In this document: positions 1 to 9,208 of the stretch, in pieces
How positions within the stretch are numbered: position 1 is the first letter of the stretch
How the letters are laid out: the number at the start of each line of letters is the position of its first letter
Origin: Bdellovibrionaceae bacterium UBA2316
GTDB lineage: Bacteria; Bdellovibrionota; Bdellovibrionia; Bdellovibrionales; Bdellovibrionaceae
Length of the DNA: 64,000 bases
Assembly: GCA_002345205.1 (NCBI GenBank)
Contig: DDVI01000117.1
Coordinates: 32,372-96,371, forward strand
Direction of reading: 5' to 3'
Program-made: the position numbers and the translations under genes
Notes under the pieces: generated by a model
What the model saw: only the letters and a program-made list of their open reading frames with translations
What the model was told of the DNA's origin: nothing
Database searches by the model: none

Positions 1-221
1 GTGGCTGCGGTTTTACAGAAGCTCTGGGTTTAAAAATTGGACATTCAATTCGTGGTCAAATCATTAGTCCGAATCTAAACCAAACACTGATGATTTTAGG
101 GGACGTCGTGTACGCCGGCTCCAGTGGCGACCTGGGCGTCAGATTTAGCCAGTTAACTCCTGAAGGCAAAGCTCTTGTTTTAGATTATATCACTAAATTC
201 AAAGACGCTGAGGCGTACTAA
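1..221 (+). CDS. PilZ-domain protein, C-terminal fragment
   Basis: The frame is open from base 3 to a TAA at 219-221; the 5' part lies outside the window. The fragment ends with the pattern GVRFSQLTPEGKALV, which resembles the last strand and helix of PilZ domains (small beta barrels that often bind cyclic di-GMP). The arginine-rich and DxSxxG binding motifs are not in view, so ligand binding cannot be judged. The stop overlaps the stop of the convergent downstream gene by 4 bases. Family assignment rests on a short stretch and is moderate. Confidence 0.6.
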   Translation, partial: GCGFTEALGLKIGHSIRGQIISPNLNQTLMILGDVVYAGSSGDLGVRFSQLTPEGKALVLDYITKFKDAEAY

Positions 222-997
222 CGATCTCTGAACACCAAAGATGCGTTACGCTTCCCCATATACCCGTCCCGTTTTACAAACTGAGCATCACTAGCTGCTG
301 CTAATCGTTTAAGCGCTCCTGTGCACGCGTATGTCGAAAAGACAAAACTCTGACTCAACCGGGCTCTAAATAAATCACTTAAAAAACGTTCGGACCACAA
401 ATAATCGTTAATCTTGGACGAAAATGCATCATAGAAAACAACATCATAGATGTCCGTAAAGTCAGAAATTGAAGCGACGGGACCCTCTTGAATCCATTGT
501 TTACGATTCAGCAGCCATTTCATTTTTTCCTTTACTGCCGTTTTACTAACACACCCACCGAAGTTCACCATCGCGCGCTCGATTCCAAAATATACGTCGT
601 CAAAAATACTTCCCGAATCCACCTTCGACGTGAGCCAGTTGTTGAAAAGATTATACAAGGATAAATCTTTCTCCTTAGAAAAAAGGCACAATCGATCCAA
701 ACTCCAGTTGTTTTTCAGAAAGAAAATCACAGTTAATATCTCGTTATAACCGAGACCGAATCCAAATGATAAAATATGCAATGACACAGACTCAGGCTTT
801 TGATTAATTAAAGAACCGTAACGAACCATGGCTTCATAGTACACGTATACCGACTCGGCGGCAGCTCCCCTTCGATTATGCATACTTTCTTTATGCAAAA
901 TTCGTAAGGTCGGTGATTGATCGCCCGTAAGTTCTATTTCGTAATCGTGAGCAATTAAAATGCCGGTTTCAATGTAATCCATTTCGATCAAATCCAT
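218..997 (-). CDS. MnmC/MnmD-like SAM-dependent methyltransferase
   Basis: 259 aa. The family (DUF752, the methyltransferase half of MnmC) methylates the wobble uridine side chain of certain tRNAs. Seen here: a SPTLR segment near residue 28, the MHNRRGAAAES block typical of the family, a glycine-rich SAM-binding loop FGFGLGYNE near residue 78, the acidic YDAFSS motif near residue 190 and a C-terminal GYMGKRNASLVF strand. There is no FAD oxidoreductase half, so it would be an MnmD-type stand-alone enzyme if the tRNA role holds. Sequence similarity to the known tRNA enzymes looks distant and the substrate is an inference. It is divergent from the radical SAM gene, 67 bases away. Confidence 0.6.
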   Translation of the reverse strand: MDLIEMDYIETGILIAHDYEIELTGDQSPTLRILHKESMHNRRGAAAESVYVYYEAMVRYGSLINQKPESVSLHILSFGFGLGYNEILTVIFFLKNNWSLDRLCLFSKEKDLSLYNLFNNWLTSKVDSGSIFDDVYFGIERAMVNFGGCVSKTAVKEKMKWLLNRKQWIQEGPVASISDFTDIYDVVFYDAFSSKINDYLWSERFLSDLFRARLSQSFVFSTYACTGALKRLAAASDAQFVKRDGYMGKRNASLVFRDR

Positions 998-1064
998 TTA
1001 TATAAGATTTCCAATCCTTTGACTTGATCTTGACCATGCAACTTTTGAGGGGTTACAAAGTCCC

Positions 1065-2090
1065 ATGGAAAAAGGCTGGAACGGCTTACCCTATTACTCT
1101 ATTTCAGACAGATATAAAAGCGTATTTGGCGCCAAGGTATACAAAATTCCGGTGGCCGTAGTCGATGATTGCCCAAACCGCTTGGGCCTTAAAGGAATGC
1201 AAACGTGCTCGTTCTGCGATGTTTGGGGATCTGCCGCCCGAAGTGAAGCGTTCGAGCTACCGCTAGTGGAACAGATTAATAAATACCGTGACCATATAAG
1301 AAACAAATTCAAAGCCGAGAAATTCTTGGTTTACTTTCAGGCCTACACAAATTCTTTTGCGAAAATTAACGATTTAGAAAAGAACTTTAAAGATGCCCTA
1401 TTATGCGGGCAGGATATTGCTGGTTTCGTAATCGGCACCCGTCCCGATTGCCTGTCGATGTCATTGTTTAAGCTGTGGCAGCATTATCATGAGCAAACGT
1501 ATGTATCGGTTGAACTCGGCATCCAGAGTTTTTACGAAGACGATTTGGAATTTTTCCGTCGCGGTCACAAGGCATCGGAGTCCTTGCACGCAATCAAACG
1601 AATCAAGGAACTCACTTCAGTTGATTTAGGTATCCATCTAATTTTTGGTAGTCCTTACGAAACTGATGAGCGCATTAAAGAGTCAGCCTTAATCTGCAAT
1701 GAATTACCTATTACCAATGTAAAATTACACAACCTTCATGTTCTAAAAAATACAGCTCTTGAGGTTCTCTATAATAAAGGGGAATTCACGCCAATTTCTT
1801 TAGACTTATACGCTCATCGTGTTCAGATTTTCTTAGAGAACTTGCGCCCTGATATCGCTATTCATAGGCTGAGTGCATTTTCATCTCGCTATGATGAGTT
1901 GATTGCTCCGGCGTGGACCAATAATAAAATGGGGACGCACCAAGCGATTATCGATCATTTACGAAGGGAATCCTCGTATCAGAGCCGTTTTTACCAACCA
2001 AAAACAGATTCTGAAATCCTAAAAATCAAAGATCTCGCAATTCAAGGCTTGCCAAAAACTAGCCCTGAGTCCAGCTTAAATTTGCTTTAA
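1065..2090 (+). CDS. Radical SAM protein, YhcC/YtqA (TIGR01212) family
   Basis: 341 aa. The iron-sulfur-binding cysteines are Cys36, Cys48 and Cys51 (Cx11Cx2C), the arrangement of the YhcC/YtqA family and not the commoner Cx3Cx2C. The segments YFQAYTNSFA, IGTRPDCL, ELGIQS and HLIFGSPYET follow the TIM-barrel strands expected for this group. The true reaction of the family is not established to my knowledge, so no substrate is proposed. A GAGGGG Shine-Dalgarno-like stretch sits about 12 bases before the ATG, slightly far. It is transcribed away from the MnmC-like gene, sharing a 67-base divergent intergenic region. Confidence 0.8.
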   Translation: MEKGWNGLPYYSISDRYKSVFGAKVYKIPVAVVDDCPNRLGLKGMQTCSFCDVWGSAARSEAFELPLVEQINKYRDHIRNKFKAEKFLVYFQAYTNSFAKINDLEKNFKDALLCGQDIAGFVIGTRPDCLSMSLFKLWQHYHEQTYVSVELGIQSFYEDDLEFFRRGHKASESLHAIKRIKELTSVDLGIHLIFGSPYETDERIKESALICNELPITNVKLHNLHVLKNTALEVLYNKGEFTPISLDLYAHRVQIFLENLRPDIAIHRLSAFSSRYDELIAPAWTNNKMGTHQAIIDHLRRESSYQSRFYQPKTDSEILKIKDLAIQGLPKTSPESSLNLL

Positions 2091-2260
2091 GATCGAGCAA
2101 ACCCACCTCTGACGCGGCTTTAACGCGACTTTTGTCAAAATAAAATCTTCTAAGTGCTTAATTGATCGTCAGCATTAAAGTATTTTTCGCAAAAAAATTA
2201 AATACGCTTGACGAAAACCAGCACAACTACCACGATTGAATAGAACGCAACTGGTAGTGC

Positions 2261-2289
2261 TTGAGTCTGAAAAGTTCACTAGATATAGT
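2261..2289 (+). promoter_or_regulatory. Probable nrdAB sigma70-type promoter
   Basis: TTGAGT (2261-2266), a 17-base spacer and TATAGT (2284-2289) give a good housekeeping promoter. The -10 element falls inside the palindrome at 2277-2290, so a repressor bound there would block RNA polymerase. The predicted start is near 2296. Confidence 0.6.
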
Positions 2290-2290
2290 G
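2277..2290. promoter_or_regulatory. NrdR-box-like operator overlapping the -10
   Basis: CACTAGATATAGTG has CACTA/TAGTG arms around a 4-base centre and resembles the known NrdR box (acaCwAtATaTwGtgt). NrdR is the ATP/dATP-sensing repressor of ribonucleotide reductase genes in many bacteria; its gene is not in this window. The location over the -10 of an nrd promoter strengthens the call. Confidence 0.6.
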
Positions 2291-2318
2291 ATCATAGATA
2301 GGACGCAAACCGTTAATT

Positions 2319-2330
2319 ACTACCGGTAGT
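2319..2330. promoter_or_regulatory. Second ACTA-N4-TAGT operator-like palindrome
   Basis: ACTACCGGTAGT is a perfect 12-base palindrome with the same ACTA/TAGT arms as the site at 2278-2289. Start-to-start spacing is 41 bases, close to four helical turns, as expected for cooperative binding on one DNA face. The CCGG centre departs from the AT-rich centre of a classical NrdR box, so it could belong to another regulator. Confidence 0.45.
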
Positions 2331-2488
2331 TTCCACCGAAAGGTGAATTTCAATAAAAAAATGACATCAAAAGTTCAAACTAGACTTTGGATGTAAGAAA
2401 GTAAAATACTACAAACCTTTCTTCAAAAGGCGAAACTGATTTCGTCTTAGGGGATGCTTTGCTCAAAGGACTGAAAACGAGGGGAAAT

Positions 2489-4975
2489 ATGCTTCTGAAC
2501 GAGAACCAACCAAACACAAACTTATCATTTAACTTAACAGACGATGCGAATGCATCCGGTTACGACGTAGCTCCACATATTATGAGAGTTAAAAAACGTG
2601 ACGGCAGTTTAGAACCTGTAGATGTCACTAAAATCGTAGAACGCGTAAGCCGTCTATGCCAAGGTCTTTCACAAGTAGACCCTCTACGAGTAGCAACTAA
2701 AGCTATCAGCGGCCTCTACGATGGCGCCGCTACAAAAGAACTAGATAACCTATGTATTTCTACGGCTTCATTGTTAATCGGTGAAGAGCCTGAGTACTCT
2801 CGCCTAGCGGCTCGCCTTTTGTCTACTTATGTAGACGAAGAAGTTCGCTCTCAAAAGATTAAGACATTCGCTGATTCTATTTCATTTGGTTTCCAAAATG
2901 GTCTTTTGAACGAGACTCTTTACAAATTTGTAATGACTCACAAAACATCTCTATCAGCTGCGATCGAGCCATTCAGAACCGATCGTTTTGAATACTTTGG
3001 TTTAAGAACTGTTTATGATCGTTATTTGCTAAAAAACCCACAAACTCGTCAGGTATTCGAAACTCCGCAATACTTCTTTATGCGCGTTGCGTGCGGACTT
3101 GCGACGACTATTGATGAAGCTATCGAATTTTATCGTTTAATCTCATCCCTAGAATACATGGCATCGACCCCTACCCTTTTTAATAGCGGGACACTACGTC
3201 CGCAAATGAGCTCTTGTTACTTATTGGACTCTCCAGATGATGATTTAAAATCGATCTACCAAAAGTACACGGATATCGCCCTTCTTTCTAAATTTGCGGG
3301 CGGTATCGGCGTAGCTTACCATCGCGTAAGATCACGCGGTAGTTTAATCAAAGGAACAAATGGCCATTCAAATGGTATTATTCCTTGGTTAAAAACTTTG
3401 GACAGCTCAGTGGCGGCTGTTAACCAAGGCGGTAAACGCAAAGGTGCGGCGTGCATCTATCTAGAGACATGGCACGCAGATATCGAAGAGTTTCTTGAAC
3501 TTCGCGATAACACAGGTGATGAAGCCAAACGCGCACACAATTTAAATTTGGCGAATTGGGTTCCAGATTTATTCATGAAACGTTTAGAAGCAGATGCTAT
3601 GTGGTCTTTATTTGATCCAAACAAAGTTCCTCATTTAGTAGACCTTTTCGGTGAAGATTTTGAAAAAGCGTACACGGAAGCTGAAGAAAAGAAAATGTTC
3701 GTTAAGCAAGTAAAAGCGCGTGATTTATACTCTCGCATGATGAAAACGCTAGCGCAAACCGGTAACGGCTGGATGACATGGAAAGATGCTTCAAACATGA
3801 AGTCTAACCAAACAGGCCAGCCTCAAAACGTGATTCACTTATCTAATCTCTGCACTGAAATCCTTGAAGTGACTTCAAACAAAGAAACTGCAGTTTGTAA
3901 CTTAGGCTCTGTAAACTTAGGTCGCCACGTTGTAAATGGCGAGTTTGACTTTGACAAATTAGCACGCACAGTGCGCGCAGCGGTTAAGTACCTTGATCGT
4001 GTTGTCGATATCAATTTCTACCCTATTGAAACAGCGGGTTTCTCTAATAACAAATGGAGACCAGTAGGTTTAGGTTTAATGGGCCTACAAGACGTATTCT
4101 TCCAATTACAATTGCCATTTGATTCTGATGAAGCCCGTGAACTTTCGACTCGGATTCAAGAAGTGATCTACTACAATGCTCTTGTGGTAAGCTCTGAATT
4201 AGCTGAGAAAAATGGCCCACACGAAAACTACCAAGAAACACGCGCAGCTAAAGGCGATCTACAATTTGACCTTTGGGGCGTCAAACCATCAATGACTCAG
4301 AAATGGGCGGAATTAAAAGAGCGCATTAAAAAGACGGGTTTAAGAAACTCTCTATTGATTGCGATCGCACCAACGGCAACTATCGCTTCAATCGTAGGCT
4401 GCTATGAAGCGACTGAACCGCAAGTTTCTAACTTATTCAAACGTGAGACGTTATCTGGCGAGTTCTTACAAATTAACAAGTACCTAGTCACTGAGCTTAA
4501 AAACTTAGGTCTATGGAATGATGATTTACGTAATGAAATTAAAATGCACGAAGGTTCCATTGCGAACATCGTTGAAATCCCAGAATCACTAAAGAAAGTC
4601 TACCGCACAGTTTGGGAATTACCAATGAAAGCGTTGATTGATTTAGCGGCGGATCGCGGACCTTACATCGACCAATCTCAAAGTTTGAACTTGTTTAGTG
4701 AAAGCCCAACGATCGGTAAACTTTCAAGCATGTATATGTACGCTTGGAAACGTGGCGTGAAGACGACGTATTACTTACGCTCTCGTCCAGCAACATCAAT
4801 TGCAAAAACAACGGTTAGAAAATCCAGCGTTACTACAGATGCTGGCGCTCAAGCAGCAAACGCCATGTTGGCTGCCGAAACGGCGTCAGCAGAAGCTCCG
4901 AAAAAGACTTACACTGATGAAGAAATGATTACATGTAGTTTAGAAAACCCAGAAGCGTGCGAAGCGTGCCAATAA
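2489..4975 (+). CDS. nrdA: Ribonucleoside-diphosphate reductase alpha subunit (class I)
   Basis: 828 aa from the ATG at 2489, which has GAGGGG five bases upstream; an in-frame TTG at 2459 is less likely. NrdA reduces ribonucleotides to deoxyribonucleotides with the NrdB radical subunit. An N-terminal ATP-cone (about residues 30-120, starting MRVKKRDGS) indicates dATP feedback control. Active-site residues are visible: Asn453, Cys455 and Glu457 in NLCTE, the redox pair Cys243 and Cys470, and the C-terminal relay Cys824/Cys827 (CEAC). Length is near the usual class Ia size. It is followed 13 bases later by nrdB. An ATP-cone and an NrdR-like operator together suggest both allosteric and transcriptional control by nucleotide levels. 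Confidence 0.97.
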   Translation: MLLNENQPNTNLSFNLTDDANASGYDVAPHIMRVKKRDGSLEPVDVTKIVERVSRLCQGLSQVDPLRVATKAISGLYDGAATKELDNLCISTASLLIGEEPEYSRLAARLLSTYVDEEVRSQKIKTFADSISFGFQNGLLNETLYKFVMTHKTSLSAAIEPFRTDRFEYFGLRTVYDRYLLKNPQTRQVFETPQYFFMRVACGLATTIDEAIEFYRLISSLEYMASTPTLFNSGTLRPQMSSCYLLDSPDDDLKSIYQKYTDIALLSKFAGGIGVAYHRVRSRGSLIKGTNGHSNGIIPWLKTLDSSVAAVNQGGKRKGAACIYLETWHADIEEFLELRDNTGDEAKRAHNLNLANWVPDLFMKRLEADAMWSLFDPNKVPHLVDLFGEDFEKAYTEAEEKKMFVKQVKARDLYSRMMKTLAQTGNGWMTWKDASNMKSNQTGQPQNVIHLSNLCTEILEVTSNKETAVCNLGSVNLGRHVVNGEFDFDKLARTVRAAVKYLDRVVDINFYPIETAGFSNNKWRPVGLGLMGLQDVFFQLQLPFDSDEARELSTRIQEVIYYNALVVSSELAEKNGPHENYQETRAAKGDLQFDLWGVKPSMTQKWAELKERIKKTGLRNSLLIAIAPTATIASIVGCYEATEPQVSNLFKRETLSGEFLQINKYLVTELKNLGLWNDDLRNEIKMHEGSIANIVEIPESLKKVYRTVWELPMKALIDLAADRGPYIDQSQSLNLFSESPTIGKLSSMYMYAWKRGVKTTYYLRSRPATSIAKTTVRKSSVTTDAGAQAANAMLAAETASAEAPKKTYTDEEMITCSLENPEACEACQ

Positions 4976-4988
4976 AAAGGAGTTTATT

Positions 4989-5987
4989 ATGATATTGGAT
5001 CCAGGATTCGACTTAACACTAAGACCGATGAAATATCCTGTCTTCTTTGAAATGTACAAAAATGCAATTAAGAACACATGGACCGTTGATGAAGTCGATT
5101 TTTCAACTGACCTAGTGGATTTGCATTCAAAATTAACAGCCAGTGAAAAACACTTGATTCATCGACTAGTGGCTTTCTTTGCAACAGGCGATTCTATCGT
5201 GGGTAATAATTTGGTGTTAAACCTGTACAAACATGTAAACTCTCCGGAAGCGCGTCTATACCTTAGCCGCCAACTCTATGAAGAGTCACTACACGTACAG
5301 TTCTACTTAACTCTTTTAGATAATTATATTCCAGACCACAAAGAACGTGAAATGGCGTTTGCAGCGGTCCACAATATCCCATCTATAAAAAAGAAGGCAG
5401 AGTTCTGTTTTAAATGGATGGATTCGATCCAAAAACTAGACAAAATTTCAACTAGAGAAGATCAACGTAAGTTTTTAATGAACCTAGCGTGCTTCTCGTC
5501 TTGTATCGAAGGTTTGTTCTTCTTTGCGGCGTTTGCCTACGTTTACTTCCTGCGGTCTAAAGGTTTATTAGCGGGTTTAGCCTCGGGAACTAACTGGGTG
5601 TTCCGTGATGAAAGTATGCACATTCAATTTGCAAACGAAGTTATCTTAACGGCTCGCAAAGAAGACCCTAGCTTGTTCAATGATCAAATGAACGAAATGG
5701 TTGTTCAAATGATCGAAGAAGCGATCGAATGCGAAATGACATTTGCTGAAGACATCTTAAGTCATGGTATCGCTGGGCTTTCGTTAAAAGATATGCGTCA
5801 ATACCTTGAGTTCGTAGCGGATCAACGTTTAGAAGCGTTACATATCCAGCCACGTTTCAACACTAAAAATCCATTCCCATTTATGGAACTTCAAGACATG
5901 CAGGAACTAGCAAACTTCTTTGAGCGTCGGGTATCGGCGTACCAAATTGGCGTATCTGGTCAGGTGTCATTCGACGAGACCTTCTAA
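4989..5987 (+). CDS. nrdB: Ribonucleoside-diphosphate reductase beta subunit
   Basis: 332 aa; AAAAGGAG precedes the ATG. It houses the dimetal centre and the radical passed to NrdA. Predicted metal ligands by alignment to E. coli NrdB are Asp68, Glu99, His102, Glu174, Glu208 and His211. Tyr106 sits four residues after His102, as the radical Tyr122 does in E. coli, so a tyrosyl-radical (class Ia type) enzyme is expected and not the tyrosine-lacking Ic type. No NrdI or NrdH gene is nearby, which argues against class Ib. The next gene starts 2 bases after the stop. Confidence 0.96.
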   Translation: MILDPGFDLTLRPMKYPVFFEMYKNAIKNTWTVDEVDFSTDLVDLHSKLTASEKHLIHRLVAFFATGDSIVGNNLVLNLYKHVNSPEARLYLSRQLYEESLHVQFYLTLLDNYIPDHKEREMAFAAVHNIPSIKKKAEFCFKWMDSIQKLDKISTREDQRKFLMNLACFSSCIEGLFFFAAFAYVYFLRSKGLLAGLASGTNWVFRDESMHIQFANEVILTARKEDPSLFNDQMNEMVVQMIEEAIECEMTFAEDILSHGIAGLSLKDMRQYLEFVADQRLEALHIQPRFNTKNPFPFMELQDMQELANFFERRVSAYQIGVSGQVSFDETF

Positions 5988-5989
5988 GA

Positions 5990-6955
5990 TTGGGTTTATT
6001 ATCAAAAATTAACTCAGCCAAAGTATATGAATATTTACTTTGGCTGTCTTTTTTAGTTATCACGTTCTTTATTGGTTTTTTCCATGGCAGTTCACCGGAA
6101 AAGCAAATTAACTTCTATTATCAAGATATAAAAAAAATTGATGTATTAGTTCATGAAGACGGGATCTTGCGACCATCCGTTATTAAATACATAGAAAAAG
6201 AAACTCACACTCAAATAAATCTAGTTGTTCGTAAGTCCTACAAAGACTTCCGCACTGAAATTATCGTAAATAGAAATCTGCACTTAATTTTAAACCCAGA
6301 AGCTTTTATTGAACCCTTATTTAATGACAATCGTATTAAAAACATCGAACCACTTGCGGGTTTAATCGCGAAACACATCCACTCTGATTTTCAACCATCT
6401 AAATTTGAAAACCAAATATACTCGGTTCCGATTTCTTGGTTTGTAAATGTGTTCTTAAAAAAAGATACTACTGCCGCGGTAAAAAATGCCAAAGCGGCCT
6501 ACTTGGATTACTTGTATTTACTGAATCAAAAAAAACGAAATCACTATTTTCAATTTACCAAAAACTTTGAACTTGTAAAAAACTGGACACATAACATTGG
6601 CAGCACGGATGCGTTTGAAACCACATTGCAATTGGCGACACTGAAAAAAAAGCCATATGAGATCGACACGAATTCAAGCTTTTTAATTACTTATTCTCTG
6701 AGCATTCCCAACGCCACCCCCGATCGTAGGCTGTCTATGGATCTTCTAAAACTCATTCTTCTGTCTAAAGACTTACAAGGCTTACTGGTGGAAAACAATC
6801 TGGGGCAGACATTTTTAGAGCCAAAAACTCAATATTCCGTAGCACATTTTATTGCGCCCGAATCCATACGAAACTTAAATTTAAAGAATTTTAAAAACGC
6901 TAACAAATCGTTCGATGAACCCATGTGGAGCAACCAACTCATTATTGGACACTAG
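5990..6955 (+). CDS. Membrane-anchored periplasmic-binding-protein-like protein
   Basis: 321 aa from a TTG just 2 bases after nrdB, probably translated by coupling. Residues about 13-31 form one hydrophobic segment with no cleavage site, so the protein is likely anchored with its bulk in the periplasm. The order of elements (IDVLVHEDGILRP, then VIKYIEKETHTQINLVV, then LHLILNP and IYSVPISWFVN) recalls PotD-type polyamine-binding proteins (a strand, a helix and the YxVPxxW region). The match is remote and no ligand residues can be named. No transporter genes are adjacent. The last 14 bases overlap the convergent lipoprotein gene. Confidence 0.55.
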   Translation: MGLLSKINSAKVYEYLLWLSFLVITFFIGFFHGSSPEKQINFYYQDIKKIDVLVHEDGILRPSVIKYIEKETHTQINLVVRKSYKDFRTEIIVNRNLHLILNPEAFIEPLFNDNRIKNIEPLAGLIAKHIHSDFQPSKFENQIYSVPISWFVNVFLKKDTTAAVKNAKAAYLDYLYLLNQKKRNHYFQFTKNFELVKNWTHNIGSTDAFETTLQLATLKKKPYEIDTNSSFLITYSLSIPNATPDRRLSMDLLKLILLSKDLQGLLVENNLGQTFLEPKTQYSVAHFIAPESIRNLNLKNFKNANKSFDEPMWSNQLIIGH

Positions 6956-7478
6956 TATCGCAGGCTTCAGATCGAATTAAATTCATTGAGATTTTTCCGT
7001 CAGAAATAGATACCGAGTTACCGTTGCTATCTTTTCCACGCAATGTGAAGTCTATTTGGTGCGCACCCGCTGCGCCCATAAAGTTATTGCACGCATTGAT
7101 TGCAATAGCCCAGCGGCCTTTTTCACATTTAGCAACGCGATTAGAAGATGCTGTGATACCAATGATAGGCACAAAACCATCTGATAAAGTACGTTGAGAA
7201 CCACCTTCAGCAATTACCACGATTGAAATTTCACTATCCGGAATATCTTTAAGGCGACACTTTCCACCAACTTCTAGGGTGTTGTCATATTTACCTAAAA
7301 TCACGTCGGAATTATCGTCACGCTCAATTGATGGCTCGGCCGCCGGTGTATTACCTGAACAATTATCACCGGTACATTTTGTAGATTTAAAATCACCAAA
7401 TGGTGAACCTGATTGGGTATTGCTACACGAAATTACGAGACTAGAAATAGCTATAATTACAATAATATGAAACTTCAC
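6942..7478 (-). CDS. Hypothetical lipoprotein
   Basis: 178 aa. Residues 1-17 are a hydrophobic signal followed by a lipobox-like VIS-Cys18, so it is probably lipid-anchored. The mature part has a Ser/Asn-rich low-complexity linker and four to six cysteines (for example CTGDNC and CEKGRWAIAINACN) that may form disulfides. No family recognised. Its 3' end overlaps the rightward gene by 14 bases, a tail-to-tail arrangement without an intergenic terminator. Confidence 0.7.
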   Translation of the reverse strand: MKFHIIVIIAISSLVISCSNTQSGSPFGDFKSTKCTGDNCSGNTPAAEPSIERDDNSDVILGKYDNTLEVGGKCRLKDIPDSEISIVVIAEGGSQRTLSDGFVPIIGITASSNRVAKCEKGRWAIAINACNNFMGAAGAHQIDFTLRGKDSNGNSVSISDGKISMNLIRSEACDTSVQ

Positions 7479-7633
7479 TGGCCCCTCTGCTCCCAGTTTA
7501 CTTAAAAACGCTATAAATTGTAATAGCTAATTGTTTTTTTTCTCGATAACGAATCTAACGGAATTAATAAGAGACTCAACCAGACCTTATTCTCAAGTTG
7601 AGACACTTTAGCCACTCTAAGGTCCTGAGTGTA

Positions 7634-9082
7634 TTAAGATGCGAATTCCACTTCTAACATTTGCCAATTTCGAATCTCTTTTTCGATAATAGCCCGATCT
7701 TTTGAATCAATATCCTTTGAGGAAAGCAACTTCTTTAAATCGGTAATTTGCTCAATGGCTCGGTCTTGAAAATACTTTTTAGCCATACGGTTGAATTCAT
7801 CAGATGTTCTGCGAGCCACACCATCGTCTTGCGCAAGATCATATTCTTTTTTAATCACATATAAGGAATATGAACTCACAGCGACTTGAGTTGTAACAAT
7901 CACTCGAGCTATCAACGTCGGCGAGATCTTAGTAAACACGGTCTGAACGTGTTTCATTACATCACCCATCCAGGTATTTTTAAATTTACCAAGAACATTT
8001 GCTCCCGGTCCCGTTGTTTTTGAAGCTCGAAAAAGCTCTTTAAATCGAAAAACAGCAAACACCGCTGCAAATGTCACAAATTTAGCAGCCGCATCCACCG
8101 CGAAAAGCTGTGCAATAAACCGATGATGTTCGTTACCGGCAATGTCCGTTGCCATTGTCACGCCCGCACCGATAAAAGGAACACTCAGCACAAATTGACG
8201 AAATTCAGAAACAGTCTCCGCAGACTCAGAAGATGAAATTTTAAAGCATTTGTTAAGAGCAATCGGCAAAATTTCCTGATTTATGTAAGCCCTAAGCGTT
8301 GGTGAAATGAATCCCGCATTTACTTGCTTCGTGACAGCATTTGGGGTCAGCAAAAGCATTGAGAAATAGTCTCCTAAGCTTTTGCGGTACATATCCATAA
8401 TCATAAGATGTTTGTAAGCTACAGGATCAAATGAGCATGGTTCAAAAACGTCTTTATAGCTTGGACGCCGCTCACGAACTAAGGTTTCAAAATTCATAAG
8501 CTTTGCTCGATAAATCACACTCTGCTTACTTGCGTCTCGCCACACTCGATATAAAATTCCGGCCTGTTTGATTCTAACGGTTGTCAGAATCTCACGAAAT
8601 AGAGCAAGATCTTCGACATGAACAACTAACTCTTTGGGCTTCTTCGCGGCCGCGATATTTATAGCACTGGAACCCACCATCCACTTTCTTACGACACCAC
8701 TCAGCTCGAGAGGAAACTTACCCGCTTGGCCCGCTGTCGATACTTTTTTGACTTCATCAACGACGCCACTGACTACTTTTTTCTTGAACAAGAATTGATC
8801 TATTAGAATCCCAGATACTGTTCCCAGTTGCACGATACCGGCTACGGCAAACCCTACATTCTCAACACCTCGGATTTTTTCCTTTGCGCGAATTTCTTCA
8901 ATAAAATCATCTAATTTAGCAATCGATTCTAACAAAAATTCATCAGATACCTTAGCGTCTATTTCAGGAACAGTGACTTGTAAAGCGGAAGCCTGTGGCA
9001 TGAATAACAACTGTGTAGCCAAAGCAAGGACCAACACAAACATAGTTTGAGCTTTAGACATCAGTTTTTGGAAAAATACCAT
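7634..9082 (-). CDS. Hypothetical secreted or membrane protein
   Basis: 482 aa with a signal peptide ending about residue 33 (QASA). Further hydrophobic stretches near residues 75-94, 300-315 and 332-350 could be membrane segments. The body is rich in charged helices, with RAKEKIRG and DLKKLLSSKDID stretches. I recognise no family and no catalytic motif. An ATG at 9061 is an alternative start, but the chosen one has an AGG-containing ribosome site. It stands alone between the lipoprotein gene (155 bases away) and scpB (126 bases away). Confidence 0.6.
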   Translation of the reverse strand: MVFFQKLMSKAQTMFVLVLALATQLLFMPQASALQVTVPEIDAKVSDEFLLESIAKLDDFIEEIRAKEKIRGVENVGFAVAGIVQLGTVSGILIDQFLFKKKVVSGVVDEVKKVSTAGQAGKFPLELSGVVRKWMVGSSAINIAAAKKPKELVVHVEDLALFREILTTVRIKQAGILYRVWRDASKQSVIYRAKLMNFETLVRERRPSYKDVFEPCSFDPVAYKHLMIMDMYRKSLGDYFSMLLLTPNAVTKQVNAGFISPTLRAYINQEILPIALNKCFKISSSESAETVSEFRQFVLSVPFIGAGVTMATDIAGNEHHRFIAQLFAVDAAAKFVTFAAVFAVFRFKELFRASKTTGPGANVLGKFKNTWMGDVMKHVQTVFTKISPTLIARVIVTTQVAVSSYSLYVIKKEYDLAQDDGVARRTSDEFNRMAKKYFQDRAIEQITDLKKLLSSKDIDSKDRAIIEKEIRNWQMLEVEFAS

Positions 9083-9153
9083 GAGGCCTAACCATGCACT
9101 CTGTATTCCATAAAAATGACTATTAAATAAATTTTAAAGGATTCTAATTTCAT

Positions 9154-9173
9154 GGCCACCCTTAAAAGTGGCC
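9154..9173 (-). terminator. Stem-loop after scpB
   Basis: GGCCAC (9154-9159) pairs with GTGGCC (9168-9173) around an 8-base loop, 36-55 bases past the scpB stop. The T-run on the leftward strand is poor (ATGAAATT), so it is at best a weak intrinsic terminator. Confidence 0.35.
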
Positions 9174-9208
9174 AAAATTGAGACAGTGAGTAACAATCAG
9201 ACGTTTTT

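Larger units (their letters stand above)
2091..2488. other. Gene-free nrd upstream region
   Basis: About 400 bases without a supported gene. It holds the likely nrdAB promoter (2261-2289), two ACTA-N4-TAGT palindromes (2278-2289 and 2319-2330), further copies of the ACTACC/GGTAGT half-site (2226-2231 and 2253-2258) and an implied leader of roughly 190 bases before the nrdA ATG. Small hairpins such as CACC-GAAA-GGTG (2334-2345) lie in the leader. No terminator with a clear T-run was seen after the radical SAM gene. Confidence 0.6.

Noticed and set aside
2209..2240. TTGACG upstream of nrdA as a promoter -35
   Set aside because: No acceptable -10 at 16-18 bases; the promoter at 2261-2289 is much better and lies in the operator.
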